A stretch of 32,285 nt of DNA from Flavobacteriales bacterium (GTDB lineage Bacteria; Bacteroidota; Bacteroidia; Flavobacteriales; Flavobacteriaceae): positions 1-32,285 of the forward strand of contig QIJL01000567.1 in assembly GCA_003232435.1 (NCBI GenBank), written 5' to 3'. The notes under the pieces are model-generated. The model saw only the letters and a program-made list of their open reading frames with translations. It did not search any database and had not been told where the DNA came from. A program made the position numbers and the translations under genes. Of this stretch, positions 8,569 to 18,118 are shown piece after piece; within the stretch, counting starts at the first letter, position 1; every line of letters starts with the position of its first letter.

Positions 8569-9786
8569 CTAGTACTTTTTAATAATCAAAGCCGAGTTTG
8601 TACCGCCAAACCCGAATGAATTGGACAAAAATACGTCAATTTTTTTATCAATTGTTTGCTTGGCGATGTTTAATTTGGCTGAATCTTCATCTGGTTTTTC
8701 CAAATTTATGTTAGGTGCCACAAAAGAATGTTGCATCATCAGCATTGAATAGACGACCTCGCTTGCACCGGCCATCCAACACTCGTGACCGGTCATCGAT
8801 TTCGTAGAACTTACAAGCGGATCGTTCTTGCCAAAAACTTCATAAATGGCTTTCGCTTCGTTGGCATCACCTACTGGGGTCGAGGTGGCATGGGCGTTGA
8901 CATAATCGATGGCCGAAGCATCCACTTTTGCATCTTCCAAAGCCCTGTTCATCGCCCGCGACGGACCTTCGGCATTGGGTGTGGAAATATGTTCGCCATT
9001 TGATGAAAAACCGTAGCCGATGACTTCTCCCAATATGGGCGCATTTCGTGCGATTGCCGATTCATAACTTTCCAGAATAACGGATGCACCGCCGCCGCTT
9101 GGGACCAATCCGTCGCGATCTTTGTCGAACGGTTTTGATGCTTTTTCTGGATTTTCAATATTGACTGCAAACACTCCAAGTCCATCGAAACTGCCCATTG
9201 CTAAATAATTGATTTCCTGCGCTCCTCCTGCAATGATGCAATCTTGAAGACCGCTCTTGATCAAATGATAGGCCATGCCGATGGAATGCGAGCCACTGGC
9301 GCAGGCGGCACTTATGGTAAAATTGACACCTTTCAATTTGAAAAGAGTGGCAAGGTTCATCGTAACGGTCGAATTCATTGCCTTGAATATGGCACCTGAA
9401 CCAACAAGGGTAGTATCGCCTTTCTCTTTAATGATATCCACCGATTCTATAGTAGATTTGGCAGTACTATCGTTTCCATATATAATGCCGACTTCGTTTT
9501 TGTCAAGAAAGTCTTGGTCTATTTTGGCATTTTGCAAAGCTTCAATGGTGGCCATATAAGCGTATTGAGCTTCTTGCCCCATGCTTATACGCTGTCTTCT
9601 AGAAAGCAAGGGCTTCAAATCGGGTTCTGGCACCATTCCCGTCAGGGGAGAACGATAGCCGAAATCTGCCCGTGCTTGATCAAAGACGATTCCTGATTTT
9701 CCTGCATAGAGCGAATCTTTGACCTCATCGAGATTTTTGCCGATACAAGAATAAATGCCCATGCCTGTAATTACTACTCGCTTCAT
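8569..9786 (-). CDS. Beta-ketoacyl-ACP synthase II (FabF-like)
   Basis: 405 aa; Cys in TISAACASGSHSIGMAY, His in NAHATSTPVGD and KSMTGHECWMAGASE, C-terminal SNSFGFGGTNSALII. Confidence 0.93.
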   Translation of the reverse strand: MKRVVITGMGIYSCIGKNLDEVKDSLYAGKSGIVFDQARADFGYRSPLTGMVPEPDLKPLLSRRQRISMGQEAQYAYMATIEALQNAKIDQDFLDKNEVGIIYGNDSTAKSTIESVDIIKEKGDTTLVGSGAIFKAMNSTVTMNLATLFKLKGVNFTISAACASGSHSIGMAYHLIKSGLQDCIIAGGAQEINYLAMGSFDGLGVFAVNIENPEKASKPFDKDRDGLVPSGGGASVILESYESAIARNAPILGEVIGYGFSSNGEHISTPNAEGPSRAMNRALEDAKVDASAIDYVNAHATSTPVGDANEAKAIYEVFGKNDPLVSSTKSMTGHECWMAGASEVVYSMLMMQHSFVAPNINLEKPDEDSAKLNIAKQTIDKKIDVFLSNSFGFGGTNSALIIKKY

Positions 9787-9870
9787 AATTCATTTGTCGA
9801 TTTTGGTAGGATAACCTAAAGTAAGAAAGTTTCAGTTTTTTGCTTTGCAAAATTGCAAAATATCGGTTAG

Positions 9871-9953
9871 ATGGCACGCAGATGACGCTGATTATTATGA
9901 TAACTGAAGATTTTATCTGCGATAATCTGCCCGATCTGCGTTATCAGCGTTCC
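9871..9953. repeat. Inverted repeat between the KAS II and FabG genes
   Basis: ACGCAGATGACGCTGAT ... ATCTGCGTTATCAGCGT arms, one mismatch. Confidence 0.55.
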
Positions 9954-9958
9954 GTTTT

Positions 9959-10714
9959 TTAAGAATATATACCCCCGTTGATGTTAATTACCTCTCCGGT
10001 AATATATGAAGACTTATCGGATGCCAAAAAAGACACCACATGGGCAACTTCTTCGGCCGTTCCGAATCTGTTGGCAGGGATGATCTTTTTCAATTCTTTT
10101 TCGTCTAGTTCGGCGGTCATGTCGCTTTTAATAAAGCCAGGCGCGACCGCATTTACCGTGACGTTTCTTTTGGCGACTTCTTGTGCAAGAGCCTTGGTCG
10201 CCCCAATGACTGCGCCTTTGGCCGCGGAATAATTTGTCTGCCCCGGAGTACCCTTGAGACCGGAAACCGAAACCATATTAATGATTCGGCCATATTTATT
10301 GACCAATAATTTTTGGATCAGGGTATTGGTCACGTTATAAAATCCGTTGAGGCTGGTATCGATGACCTTCGACCAGTCTTCTAGGGGCATCCACATAAAA
10401 AGCCCGTCTTTTGTGATTCCAGCGTTGTTTACAATCACTTCGATGACAGCATCCTTGTTTTTGTCATGCCAAGATTCCAAAATAGATTTTACCCCATCGC
10501 CATCGACAACATTGAATTGTAACAACTCTCCTTTTCCCCCGGCTTCCTCAACTAATTTCAAGGTTTCCTCTGCAGCTTCCTTGTTACTGTTATAGTTGAT
10601 CAAAAGGCCATAATCCAAATCTTTTGCTAACTGGAGACAAACGGCTCGACCGATACCTCGAGAGCCACCTGTAACTAATGCGTATTTTTGCTTTTCTATT
10701 TTTTTATCCTCCAT
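9959..10714 (-). CDS. fabG: 3-oxoacyl-ACP reductase (FabG-like SDR)
   Basis: 251 aa; TGGSRGIGRAV, NNAG, S...YSAAKGAVIG, C-terminal GEVININGG. Confidence 0.92.
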   Translation of the reverse strand: MEDKKIEKQKYALVTGGSRGIGRAVCLQLAKDLDYGLLINYNSNKEAAEETLKLVEEAGGKGELLQFNVVDGDGVKSILESWHDKNKDAVIEVIVNNAGITKDGLFMWMPLEDWSKVIDTSLNGFYNVTNTLIQKLLVNKYGRIINMVSVSGLKGTPGQTNYSAAKGAVIGATKALAQEVAKRNVTVNAVAPGFIKSDMTAELDEKELKKIIPANRFGTAEEVAHVVSFLASDKSSYITGEVININGGIYS

Positions 10715-10733
10715 TAGATATCATTCCAACGAA

Positions 10734-11832
10734 CTAATTGGCATCAGCAAAGTTCTCCGCATTTTTGTACCACTTGTTGCCTAAGAGTTCTCCTTTCGTA
10801 TTAATAAAACCCCAACCTTTTTTGGTCTTGACCCTTGCGAGACCATTGATAAAACCTTTTTCGGCATTCTTTTTAAGAAAAGAAAATCCTGCGGAAATAT
10901 CATATTCCATGGGAATTACGAGTTTGCCGGACTTATCGATAAACCCCCATAACTTCTCTTTCACAGGCGCAAGGCCATCGGCCGAAAATGTTTCTGCATC
11001 CTTATATTCGAAATCGATGACTTGTTCTCCTTTTTCATTGATATAGCCCCATTTTTTGTCCTTGAGCACTGGTGCCAATCCATTTGAAAAAGCACGGACC
11101 TTGTCAAAGGAAGGCTCGATTACCCATTCGCCTTTATTATTGATGAAACCTATTTTTTCATCTTTTTGTGCATAGGTTAGGTCTGAACTTGCCTTGAAAT
11201 CCCAGATTTTTGTCGCATCGGAAACCGGAGTGAACCTTCCGTTGACAAAAACCCCGAAATCGGATCCCTTTTTCCCCCAAACACCGTTAGTGTTATAGGT
11301 TCCGACTTCTTCATATTCAGCAGGAATAACAACTTCCCCTTTTGCATTGATCAGCCCCCAAAGCTCTCCCTTTCGAATTTTGGCATGCCCGTCCCAGAAC
11401 TTTTTGACGGTTTCATGGGTCGGTTCGAGAATAAGTTTTCCGTCTCCTATATAATGCAACACCCTCTTCAAAATCGAAATATTTATCGGGAGGGTCGACC
11501 TCCAAAACCTCGCCCGAAGTTTTGATATAATTCCATTGATCATCCTTGAAAACCAAGGCCAATCCTGAATTAAAGGCCTTGACTTTGTCATATTGCGGTT
11601 CGATGGCCCATTTTCCGGAGGTATCGATAAATCCCCATTTTTTGCCATCTTGGGCAGCGGCCAGTCCATTTGAAAAACTTGCGGCTTTTTTGAAGTCTGT
11701 CTGTAAAACATAGCTGCCGGAGGTATCGATATACCTGACCTTGCCATCCTCTACGACTTTTGCCAATTCTTGGGCATACGATGAAATGATGCCAAGCACT
11801 AAACATAAAATAAGAGTAATTTTGATTTTCAT
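10734..11832 (-). pseudogene. WG-repeat secreted protein, split by a frameshift
   Basis: Signal peptide MKIKITLILCLVLGIISSYAQ starts at 11832. Repeats (KKWGFIDTSGKW, KKWGYINEKGEQ, KGWGFINTKGE) are split between ORFs 11413-11886 and 10734-11747; the frame changes near 11448-11460. Confidence 0.78.
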
Positions 11833-11883
11833 ATCGCTAGTATTTAAAATAATTATCTGTTTTTCAAAGGTTGGATTAGAAAA

Positions 11884-12128
11884 CATTAGTGTCCGATAAA
11901 AGATATAAGACCGCTTACTTCGACAAGCTCAGCACAGGCCGCTTTAAGACGCAAGAATCAAGACTTGATCGTAGCTATCAGATAAACAATGCTTTAAATT
12001 ATGATAAATTTTAGTGGAAATGTAAATTTAAAAAAGCAAAAAAGCAAGGTGTGTCCTTTTCAAAATCACTCGATCTATTGCTGCATATCGTTTTCAGGCA
12101 TTATTGTGAATTTTAATCGGACAACAAT
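11884..12128. mobile_element. MITE-like element copy A (245 bp)
   Basis: Ends CATTAGTGTCCGATAAAA / (rc) ATTGTTGTCCGATTAAAA; flanked by perfect 10-bp direct repeats GATTAGAAAA (11874-11883 and 12129-12138). Shares TAAAAGATATAAGACCGCTT and AATCGGACAACAA with copy B. Confidence 0.85.
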
Positions 12129-12239
12129 GATTAGAAAATAGAATAGAGATAAGAGAAGGTAGCCTTCTTCTTTCTAGGTTTTGCAATCGCTTAAAGTCTA
12201 TTTTCTTTATTCTATTCTCCTTTTTCTATGTCTCTTTTT

Positions 12240-13772
12240 TTAGCTGTTCTTATGGTTAGTGATAAAATCCTTCACTTGGTTAACATAAGGGTACATGATC
12301 AAGTCTTCTTTGAACGGGGGAACGATTTTTCGAACGGCATCATACATGTTTTTGGTCTTGGTGGAAACCTTATCCTGCACTTTTAAATATTCAATTGCCT
12401 GAACAACGGTAATCATCTCTATCGCGATAACTTCAAAGGCATTTTCAATAACCTTCTTGGTAATAAGTGCAGCGTTCGCGCCCATACTCACGATATCTTG
12501 GTTATCGTTGTTATTGGGGATACTATGCACATACATTGGGTTCGACAGCATTTGATTCTCTGCCGTGGTCGAAGTGGCCGTAAATTGAACGCCTTGCATA
12601 CCGAAGTTCAACCCTAAAGTACCTAAATTGACAAATGGCGGTAAAATATCGTTCAGTTTTGAATTCAATAAATAATTCAACTGGCGTTCCGCCAACATGC
12701 TCATTTTCGTAACGACGATTTTAAGTTTGTCCATTTCCAAGGAAACATAGTCGCCGTGAAAATTTCCCCCGTGGTACACATGTTTTTTCTCAACGTTCAC
12801 GATGGGGTTGTCATTGGCCGAATTTACCTCTTGAATCAAAATGCGTTCGACTTCATTCAAAGTATCTAGGACCGGGCCAAGAATCTGGGGTACGCATCGC
12901 AAGGAATAATACTCCTGAACTTTTTCCTCAAATACCGATACACCACCATTGGTGTCGGTGTAAAGATGGTGTTCGCGCTTGCGCGTCAAGCTACTGTCGT
13001 TCAAATGACTGCGCATCGATCGGGCTATTTCCCGCTGCCCATGGTGCTTTTTTGTTTCGTTAAGATCAGATGAAAGATGATCATCGTAAGCCTGCACAAT
13101 TTCATTTATTGCAGAGGAGCAACTGATCATCCATTCGAGAAGCCTTCTTGTATAGATGGCATTGACAATACCGATACCGGTCATTACCGAGGTGCCATTG
13201 ATAAGGCCAAGCCCCTCGCGTAGCTCGACGTGGATGGGCTCGATTCCTTCAATTTCAAAAACCTCTTTTGTCGGTCTTCGATCACCTTTATAAAATACCT
13301 CGCCCTCGCCGATAAGCACTAGGGCCAGATGCGCCAATTGTACAAGATCGCCACTCGCACCCACCCCACCATGTTCATAAATAAGCGGTACGATATCTTT
13401 ATTGATCAAAGATGCCATAACCTCGATTACAGAGGTGTGCACCCCTGAATAGCCCAGACTAAGCGTATTCAAACGGGCCAACATGGCTGCTTTGACATAT
13501 TTAGGCGGAATAGGATTGCCCGTACCCGAAGCGTGGCTTCGAATTAGATTGTACTGTAATTGTACGGTCTGCGAATCCTTTATTTTGTATTGGGCCATGG
13601 GCCCGAAGCCCGTATTGACGCCATAAATGACTTTATTCTTAGAAAATTCTTTTAAGAAATCGAAACTCTCCTGTACGGTTTGAATTACCTTGTCATCAAC
13701 AGATACTTTTTCCTCATCGAAAATTATTCTGTAAAAATCCGTTATTTCTAACCTTCCCTTAATTTGTGGCAT
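12240..13772 (-). CDS. Aromatic amino acid ammonia-lyase, probable tyrosine ammonia-lyase of a flexirubin locus (HAL/TAL family)
   Basis: 510 aa; MIO motif GGVGASGDLVQLAHLAL, YGVNTGFGPMAQY, NDNQDIVSMGANA. Sequence resembles the flavobacterial TAL type from memory (IRSHASGTGNP). Confidence 0.9.
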   Translation of the reverse strand: MPQIKGRLEITDFYRIIFDEEKVSVDDKVIQTVQESFDFLKEFSKNKVIYGVNTGFGPMAQYKIKDSQTVQLQYNLIRSHASGTGNPIPPKYVKAAMLARLNTLSLGYSGVHTSVIEVMASLINKDIVPLIYEHGGVGASGDLVQLAHLALVLIGEGEVFYKGDRRPTKEVFEIEGIEPIHVELREGLGLINGTSVMTGIGIVNAIYTRRLLEWMISCSSAINEIVQAYDDHLSSDLNETKKHHGQREIARSMRSHLNDSSLTRKREHHLYTDTNGGVSVFEEKVQEYYSLRCVPQILGPVLDTLNEVERILIQEVNSANDNPIVNVEKKHVYHGGNFHGDYVSLEMDKLKIVVTKMSMLAERQLNYLLNSKLNDILPPFVNLGTLGLNFGMQGVQFTATSTTAENQMLSNPMYVHSIPNNNDNQDIVSMGANAALITKKVIENAFEVIAIEMITVVQAIEYLKVQDKVSTKTKNMYDAVRKIVPPFKEDLIMYPYVNQVKDFITNHKNS

Positions 13773-13890
13773 CTATGGTTGATTCTGTCAGGTATATGCA
13801 ATACCTTAGTAAACAAGTTCGAATAAAAATAAGCAAATCGATCGGCAAATTTAAGATAATTGACGGATTGACGAAGCTAATAGACTAAAT

Positions 13891-15135
13891 ATGCGTATGC
13901 CGGAAAATGTCGACGTTTTGATTATCGGTGCAGGCCCTTCAGGTTGTGTTGCCGCTTCATATCTGCACAACGAGGGATTTTCAATAAAAGTAGTCGAAAA
14001 AAACAAGTTTCCAAGATTTGTCATCGGGGAAAGTCTGATACCAAGATGTATGGATCATTTTGAGGCCGTTGGATTGTTGGATTGTCTCAAGGAAAAAAAC
14101 TTCGAAATTAAAAAAGGCGCACGTTTCATGCAAGGCCCTGTCGTCTGTGAGTTCGATTTTAGCAAAAAGCATACCGATGGATGGGATTGGACGTACCAAG
14201 TACCAAGGGCCGATTTCGATAAAACCTTGACAGATGAATTACAGCGCAGGGGAGTAGATATCGATTTTGAAAAGGAAGTCATAGCCGTGCAATTTTCAGG
14301 AGGTGTTTCTCAAACTACAATTAGAGATCTTGAAGGGAAAGAATCTACGATAACCGCAAAATATATCATCGATTCCAGCGGATATGGTAGGGTGCTGCCC
14401 AGGTTGTTGGATTTGGACAAACCTTCCGAACTCGGAAAGCATTCCTCAATATTCACCCATGTGAAGGATGTCAGAAGGCCCGAAGGCTGGGATGGCCATC
14501 GAATTACTTTTGATATTGTGAGTACTTCTACCTGGTTGTGGGTCATTCCTTTTTCAAACGGATATACCAGTATCGGTTATGTAGGGCCAACGGAATATCT
14601 AGAATCTTTCGAAGGGAGTAATGAAGAACGGCTGCGTGAAATGATGAAACTTTCTGACTATTATGTAGATCGTTTCAAAGATCTGCCCTATGAATTCGAC
14701 CCCAGAATAATCAAGAATTACTCAAAATCGGTAAAACAACTTTACGGAAAAGGTTATGTGCTGACCGGAAACAGCGCCGAGTTTCTAGACCCCGTTTTTT
14801 CGTCGGGAGTTACCTTTGCCACCGAATCGGCACATTTGGGCGCGCAGCTTATTGCAAAAGAACTTCGAAACGAAGAGGTCGATTGGGAAGTCGATTACAC
14901 CCGATACATTTTAGAAGGGGTAAATGTTTTTGCCACTTATATAAAAGAATGGTATACGGGGAATCTTCAAAAAATATTCTTTAGCGGATCGGAAAACCCG
15001 GTAATCAAAAGTCAAATATGTGCTGTGTTGGCAGGCTATGTTTGGGATAAGAGCAATCCGTTTGTGAAGAACCACGATCGCTTGGTCAAAACGGTGGCCC
15101 ACATAACGGATCTTGAAAAAGAGATGCCCGAATAA
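13891..15135 (+). CDS. FAD-dependent halogenase-like / geranylgeranyl reductase-type oxidoreductase
   Basis: 414 aa; GAGPSGCVAASYL FAD motif, GESLIPRCMDHFEAVGL, STWLWVIP (WxWxIP), DPVFSSGVTFA. Confidence 0.85.
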   Translation: MRMPENVDVLIIGAGPSGCVAASYLHNEGFSIKVVEKNKFPRFVIGESLIPRCMDHFEAVGLLDCLKEKNFEIKKGARFMQGPVVCEFDFSKKHTDGWDWTYQVPRADFDKTLTDELQRRGVDIDFEKEVIAVQFSGGVSQTTIRDLEGKESTITAKYIIDSSGYGRVLPRLLDLDKPSELGKHSSIFTHVKDVRRPEGWDGHRITFDIVSTSTWLWVIPFSNGYTSIGYVGPTEYLESFEGSNEERLREMMKLSDYYVDRFKDLPYEFDPRIIKNYSKSVKQLYGKGYVLTGNSAEFLDPVFSSGVTFATESAHLGAQLIAKELRNEEVDWEVDYTRYILEGVNVFATYIKEWYTGNLQKIFFSGSENPVIKSQICAVLAGYVWDKSNPFVKNHDRLVKTVAHITDLEKEMPE

Positions 15136-15139
15136 GTTG

Positions 15140-15167
15140 CCTAGTGTCGACACGACACTAGGTTTTT
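15140..15167. terminator. Intrinsic terminator between convergent genes
   Basis: CCTAGTGTCG-ACA-CGACACTAGG perfect 10-bp stem followed by TTTTT; overlaps the stop codon of the convergent gene at 15158. Confidence 0.85.
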
Positions 15168-15754
15168 CTACAAAAGAATTTGGCCGACCAGCGACCTAGT
15201 TCGCCGAATGCCGTGGTCACTTTCTCAAATTCATCGCCGTCGGCAATTCCATGAATTTGTAGGGGCTTTGTAGAGAACAAAAGTGTTTCAAGGTTGTCAG
15301 TTCGATAGATTTCATAGGTAACTTCCAATTCCGCCTTTTGATGCCATAAGACGATATCTTTCCCGGGGTCGATGAACAAGACTTTTACTACCATTGTGTG
15401 GTCGGCCTCCTGATAATTTCTTGAAACCGTAACATGTCTATCCTCCAAACGAAAATCATTGAACTCCTTGATGAAGGTCGGCTCATACCGGTTCGCCCGG
15501 TTTTTAAACCACAATTCCTTAAACTCTTCTCCGGATCCGGCTTTTTTGTTTTCCCTTTTATTGACTTGAAATTCAAGAAATTCCTTTTCGGAATTGAACT
15601 TATGCACTTCAAGATCTGAAGGATATTCAAAAATAATCTTATATTGCTTGACACCAATAATACTATCGATGCTGCCTTTGTCGGCCTCGAATTTCTGACC
15701 AAAGGCCGAACAGGAAATGAATAGTGCTGCTATAATGAAAAGTTGTTTGGTCAT
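15158..15754 (-). CDS. Secreted hypothetical protein (paralog of 15927-16535)
   Basis: 198 aa with signal peptide MTKQLFIIAALFISCSAFGQKFE. Confidence 0.75.
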   Translation of the reverse strand: MTKQLFIIAALFISCSAFGQKFEADKGSIDSIIGVKQYKIIFEYPSDLEVHKFNSEKEFLEFQVNKRENKKAGSGEEFKELWFKNRANRYEPTFIKEFNDFRLEDRHVTVSRNYQEADHTMVVKVLFIDPGKDIVLWHQKAELEVTYEIYRTDNLETLLFSTKPLQIHGIADGDEFEKVTTAFGELGRWSAKFFCRKT

Positions 15755-15926
15755 TTCGCTGAAAATTAGTGGGGATGCAATCTAAACCATTTTTGAAAAT
15801 CCCCCAAAATAAAACCTGTCAGCCGACGGGCAGGTTCCAAAATCCCGTTTTTCGGACATTGGAATTTAATGAAATTTTTTAAAATTCTCTTTCTTTTTTA
15901 AAAGCGCTTCTGTCAGAGTGCCTAAT

Positions 15927-16535
15927 CTAGTACGCTTTTTTTTCTATCATTTTGGTAAAAGACTTACCGGTCTTTGCATAACCCTCTCCAATACGATCTT
16001 CGTTGTCGAAGCTGCTTCCCCACTGGTCTCCGGGAGCGTTTTTACTTGAGACCTCTAAAACCACATTATCACGGTTTGCCGTTTCAACAAACTTCAATCG
16101 GGTGGTTACTTTAGCCGGTTGTTTCATGATACCCGCATCCCATCCCGGAAACACCCAAATGGTCTCAACGACCAATGTATATTTCGCCTCGGTAAGGCCT
16201 TCGCCGAATTTGTTACCATGGTCTTCGTACAGATATCTATTCATCAATTCTAGAAATTTTGGGGCGTAGATCAATTCGCGGGCGGCGATCCAGCCTTTTT
16301 CCCATGTTTCACCCTTGCCCGGACTTTCCTCTTCCAGTTCGGCCGAGTGTTCTTTTACATATTCGTCGTTGGTCAAATTCTTTTTTAAAAGTGTCATGTT
16401 ATCATAGACAAACTCAACGTTTATCTCTTTTTGACCTTTGATAAAATCAAAACCTCCTTTTTCGATTTTCATTTTTTGTGCGGTAATGGCACCAGTACTT
16501 AAAAGAACCATTGCCAAGATGATAAAGCTTTTCAT
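15927..16535 (-). CDS. Secreted hypothetical protein (paralog of 15158-15754)
   Basis: 202 aa with signal peptide MKSFIILAMVLLSTGAITAQKMK. Shared layout: xxxKG..D.I.G.K......EY/F then a central E..W and a P.F....N region. Confidence 0.75.
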   Translation of the reverse strand: MKSFIILAMVLLSTGAITAQKMKIEKGGFDFIKGQKEINVEFVYDNMTLLKKNLTNDEYVKEHSAELEEESPGKGETWEKGWIAARELIYAPKFLELMNRYLYEDHGNKFGEGLTEAKYTLVVETIWVFPGWDAGIMKQPAKVTTRLKFVETANRDNVVLEVSSKNAPGDQWGSSFDNEDRIGEGYAKTGKSFTKMIEKKAY

Positions 16536-16567
16536 TTTGGTCAGTATTTAAATTAATATTTATTTCT

Positions 16568-16783
16568 ATTGTTGTCCGATTATAATTATTTAAATCTATT
16601 TAAAGCCTTGCTATTGCTAAGTTTAAAGGGTTCTTAAAATAAGACACTTTGCTTTTGGATAATATAATGAAAATTATAGGATGTAAAATTCACATATCAT
16701 TGCCAAGCAGGTTATCAGTTAGTTACGGTCGCATCTTTATTCTAACAGCGAAGCGGTCTTATATCTTTTACCGTACAACAATG
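16568..16783. mobile_element. MITE-like element copy B (216 bp, inverted relative to copy A)
   Basis: Ends ATTGTTGTCCGATTATAA / (rc) CATTGTTGTACGGTAAAA; flanked by perfect 11-bp direct repeats TATTTATTTCT (16557-16567 and 16784-16794). Confidence 0.85.
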
Positions 16784-16831
16784 TATTTATTTCTTGATTT
16801 ATTAAAACTGAAGTTCAAAGTTAACATTTTG

Positions 16832-18118
16832 TCAATCATCAACAGCGGCAAAGACCATTTGGCGAAATTTCCAACTGGTTTGACTTCCCGTATTTCCCTG
16901 GGTTTGCTTCATGAGAACCCCGATTATTTTCTCCTTTGGATCGGCAAAATACTGGGTGCTAAAGTAACCGCCCCAGTCGAACGTGCCTTCGCTACCTTCC
17001 CCGCCTGCATCCTGCCCTTCTTCAGTAACTACCCCAAAGGCAAGTCCGTAGTGCTTTTTACCTTCTCCGAATTTTTCTTCGGTCTGATTTCCCATGAGGC
17101 TTTGAACGGTCGTTCTGCTTAAAATGCGTTTTCCATTCAGTTCGCCGTTGTTCAGGTACATCTGTAAAAAGGTAGCATAGTCCTTTGCCGTGCTAGAGAG
17201 TCCGGCACCACCTGAGAAAAATCGTTTCGCGCCTTTTTTCGGATAGTCGGTATCGTAAAAAGTGACCGGGTAATTTTTCCATTTGCCATCCTTTTTATGC
17301 TGTACGGCCACCAAACGGTCGTGTTTTTCCTTCGGAAGATAAAACCAGGTATCGTTCATGCCCAAGGGGTCAAATATTCGCTTTCGAAGGAACTCGTCAA
17401 AGGGCATACCTGAAACCACCTCTATGAAATAACCAAGAACGTCAAGCCCTTCGCTATAGGTAAACTTTTCCCCTGGATTATGATGAAGGGGCAACTTTGC
17501 CAATTTCTTGACACTTTCTTCAATGGAAATATTTTCGGTGGTAAACAGATCGGTAATGCCTGCTTTGGCATAGATTTTTTTGAAACGTTCGTCACCGTCG
17601 ATAACCCCATAGCCTAAACCGGAAGTATGTGTGATCAGGTCGCGGATGGTTATTTGGGCCTCCGCGGGTTTGGTCGTGTAGGTAGAATCTGTCTCAATGA
17701 ACGTATCCAATATTTGCGCTTCGCCGAATTCGGGAATGTATTTCGAAATGGGGTCGTCCATGCGAAATCTACCTTCCTCCCAAAGCATCATGACCGCTGT
17801 TGAAGTGATGGCCTTGGTCTGGGAGGCGATTCTGAAAATGGAATTTTCGTCAAGCTTTTCGCCTTTTTCGTTGGCCGACCCATGAGCCTTGTGATAAACG
17901 ATTTTTCCGTTTCGGGCGATTAAAGCTACTACGCCGGGTACTTGGTTTTCTTGAATTGCGTTTTGTAGCATCGCATCGATCCGATCGATCCGTTCTTGTG
18001 ACATGCCGACTTCTGCCGGTAGTGCCTTGGAGAGAGGTGGCGAGGTTTTTACGGATTTTGTTTGGGCGGTAAGGGTCAGAAAGGCTATGAGGAAAAGGGT
18101 TGTTAGGGTTGTTTTCAT
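16832..18118 (-). CDS. Serine hydrolase, class C beta-lactamase-like, secreted
   Basis: 428 aa; signal peptide, SxxK motif RIASQTKAITSTAV, YSEG motif, C-terminal GGEGSEGTFDWGGYFST. Confidence 0.88.
   Translation of the reverse strand: MKTTLTTLFLIAFLTLTAQTKSVKTSPPLSKALPAEVGMSQERIDRIDAMLQNAIQENQVPGVVALIARNGKIVYHKAHGSANEKGEKLDENSIFRIASQTKAITSTAVMMLWEEGRFRMDDPISKYIPEFGEAQILDTFIETDSTYTTKPAEAQITIRDLITHTSGLGYGVIDGDERFKKIYAKAGITDLFTTENISIEESVKKLAKLPLHHNPGEKFTYSEGLDVLGYFIEVVSGMPFDEFLRKRIFDPLGMNDTWFYLPKEKHDRLVAVQHKKDGKWKNYPVTFYDTDYPKKGAKRFFSGGAGLSSTAKDYATFLQMYLNNGELNGKRILSRTTVQSLMGNQTEEKFGEGKKHYGLAFGVVTEEGQDAGGEGSEGTFDWGGYFSTQYFADPKEKIIGVLMKQTQGNTGSQTSWKFRQMVFAAVDD

Noticed and set aside
12139-12239. 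AGAATAGA/TCTATTCT-rich direct and inverted motifs after the ammonia-lyase gene
   Set aside because: Low-complexity A/T-purine spacer; a short AGAAGG-tag-CCTTCT hairpin may be a terminator but evidence is weak.
16649-17122. 157-aa plus-strand ORF
   Set aside because: Lies across MITE B and antisense to the serine hydrolase; no motif or ribosome-site support.
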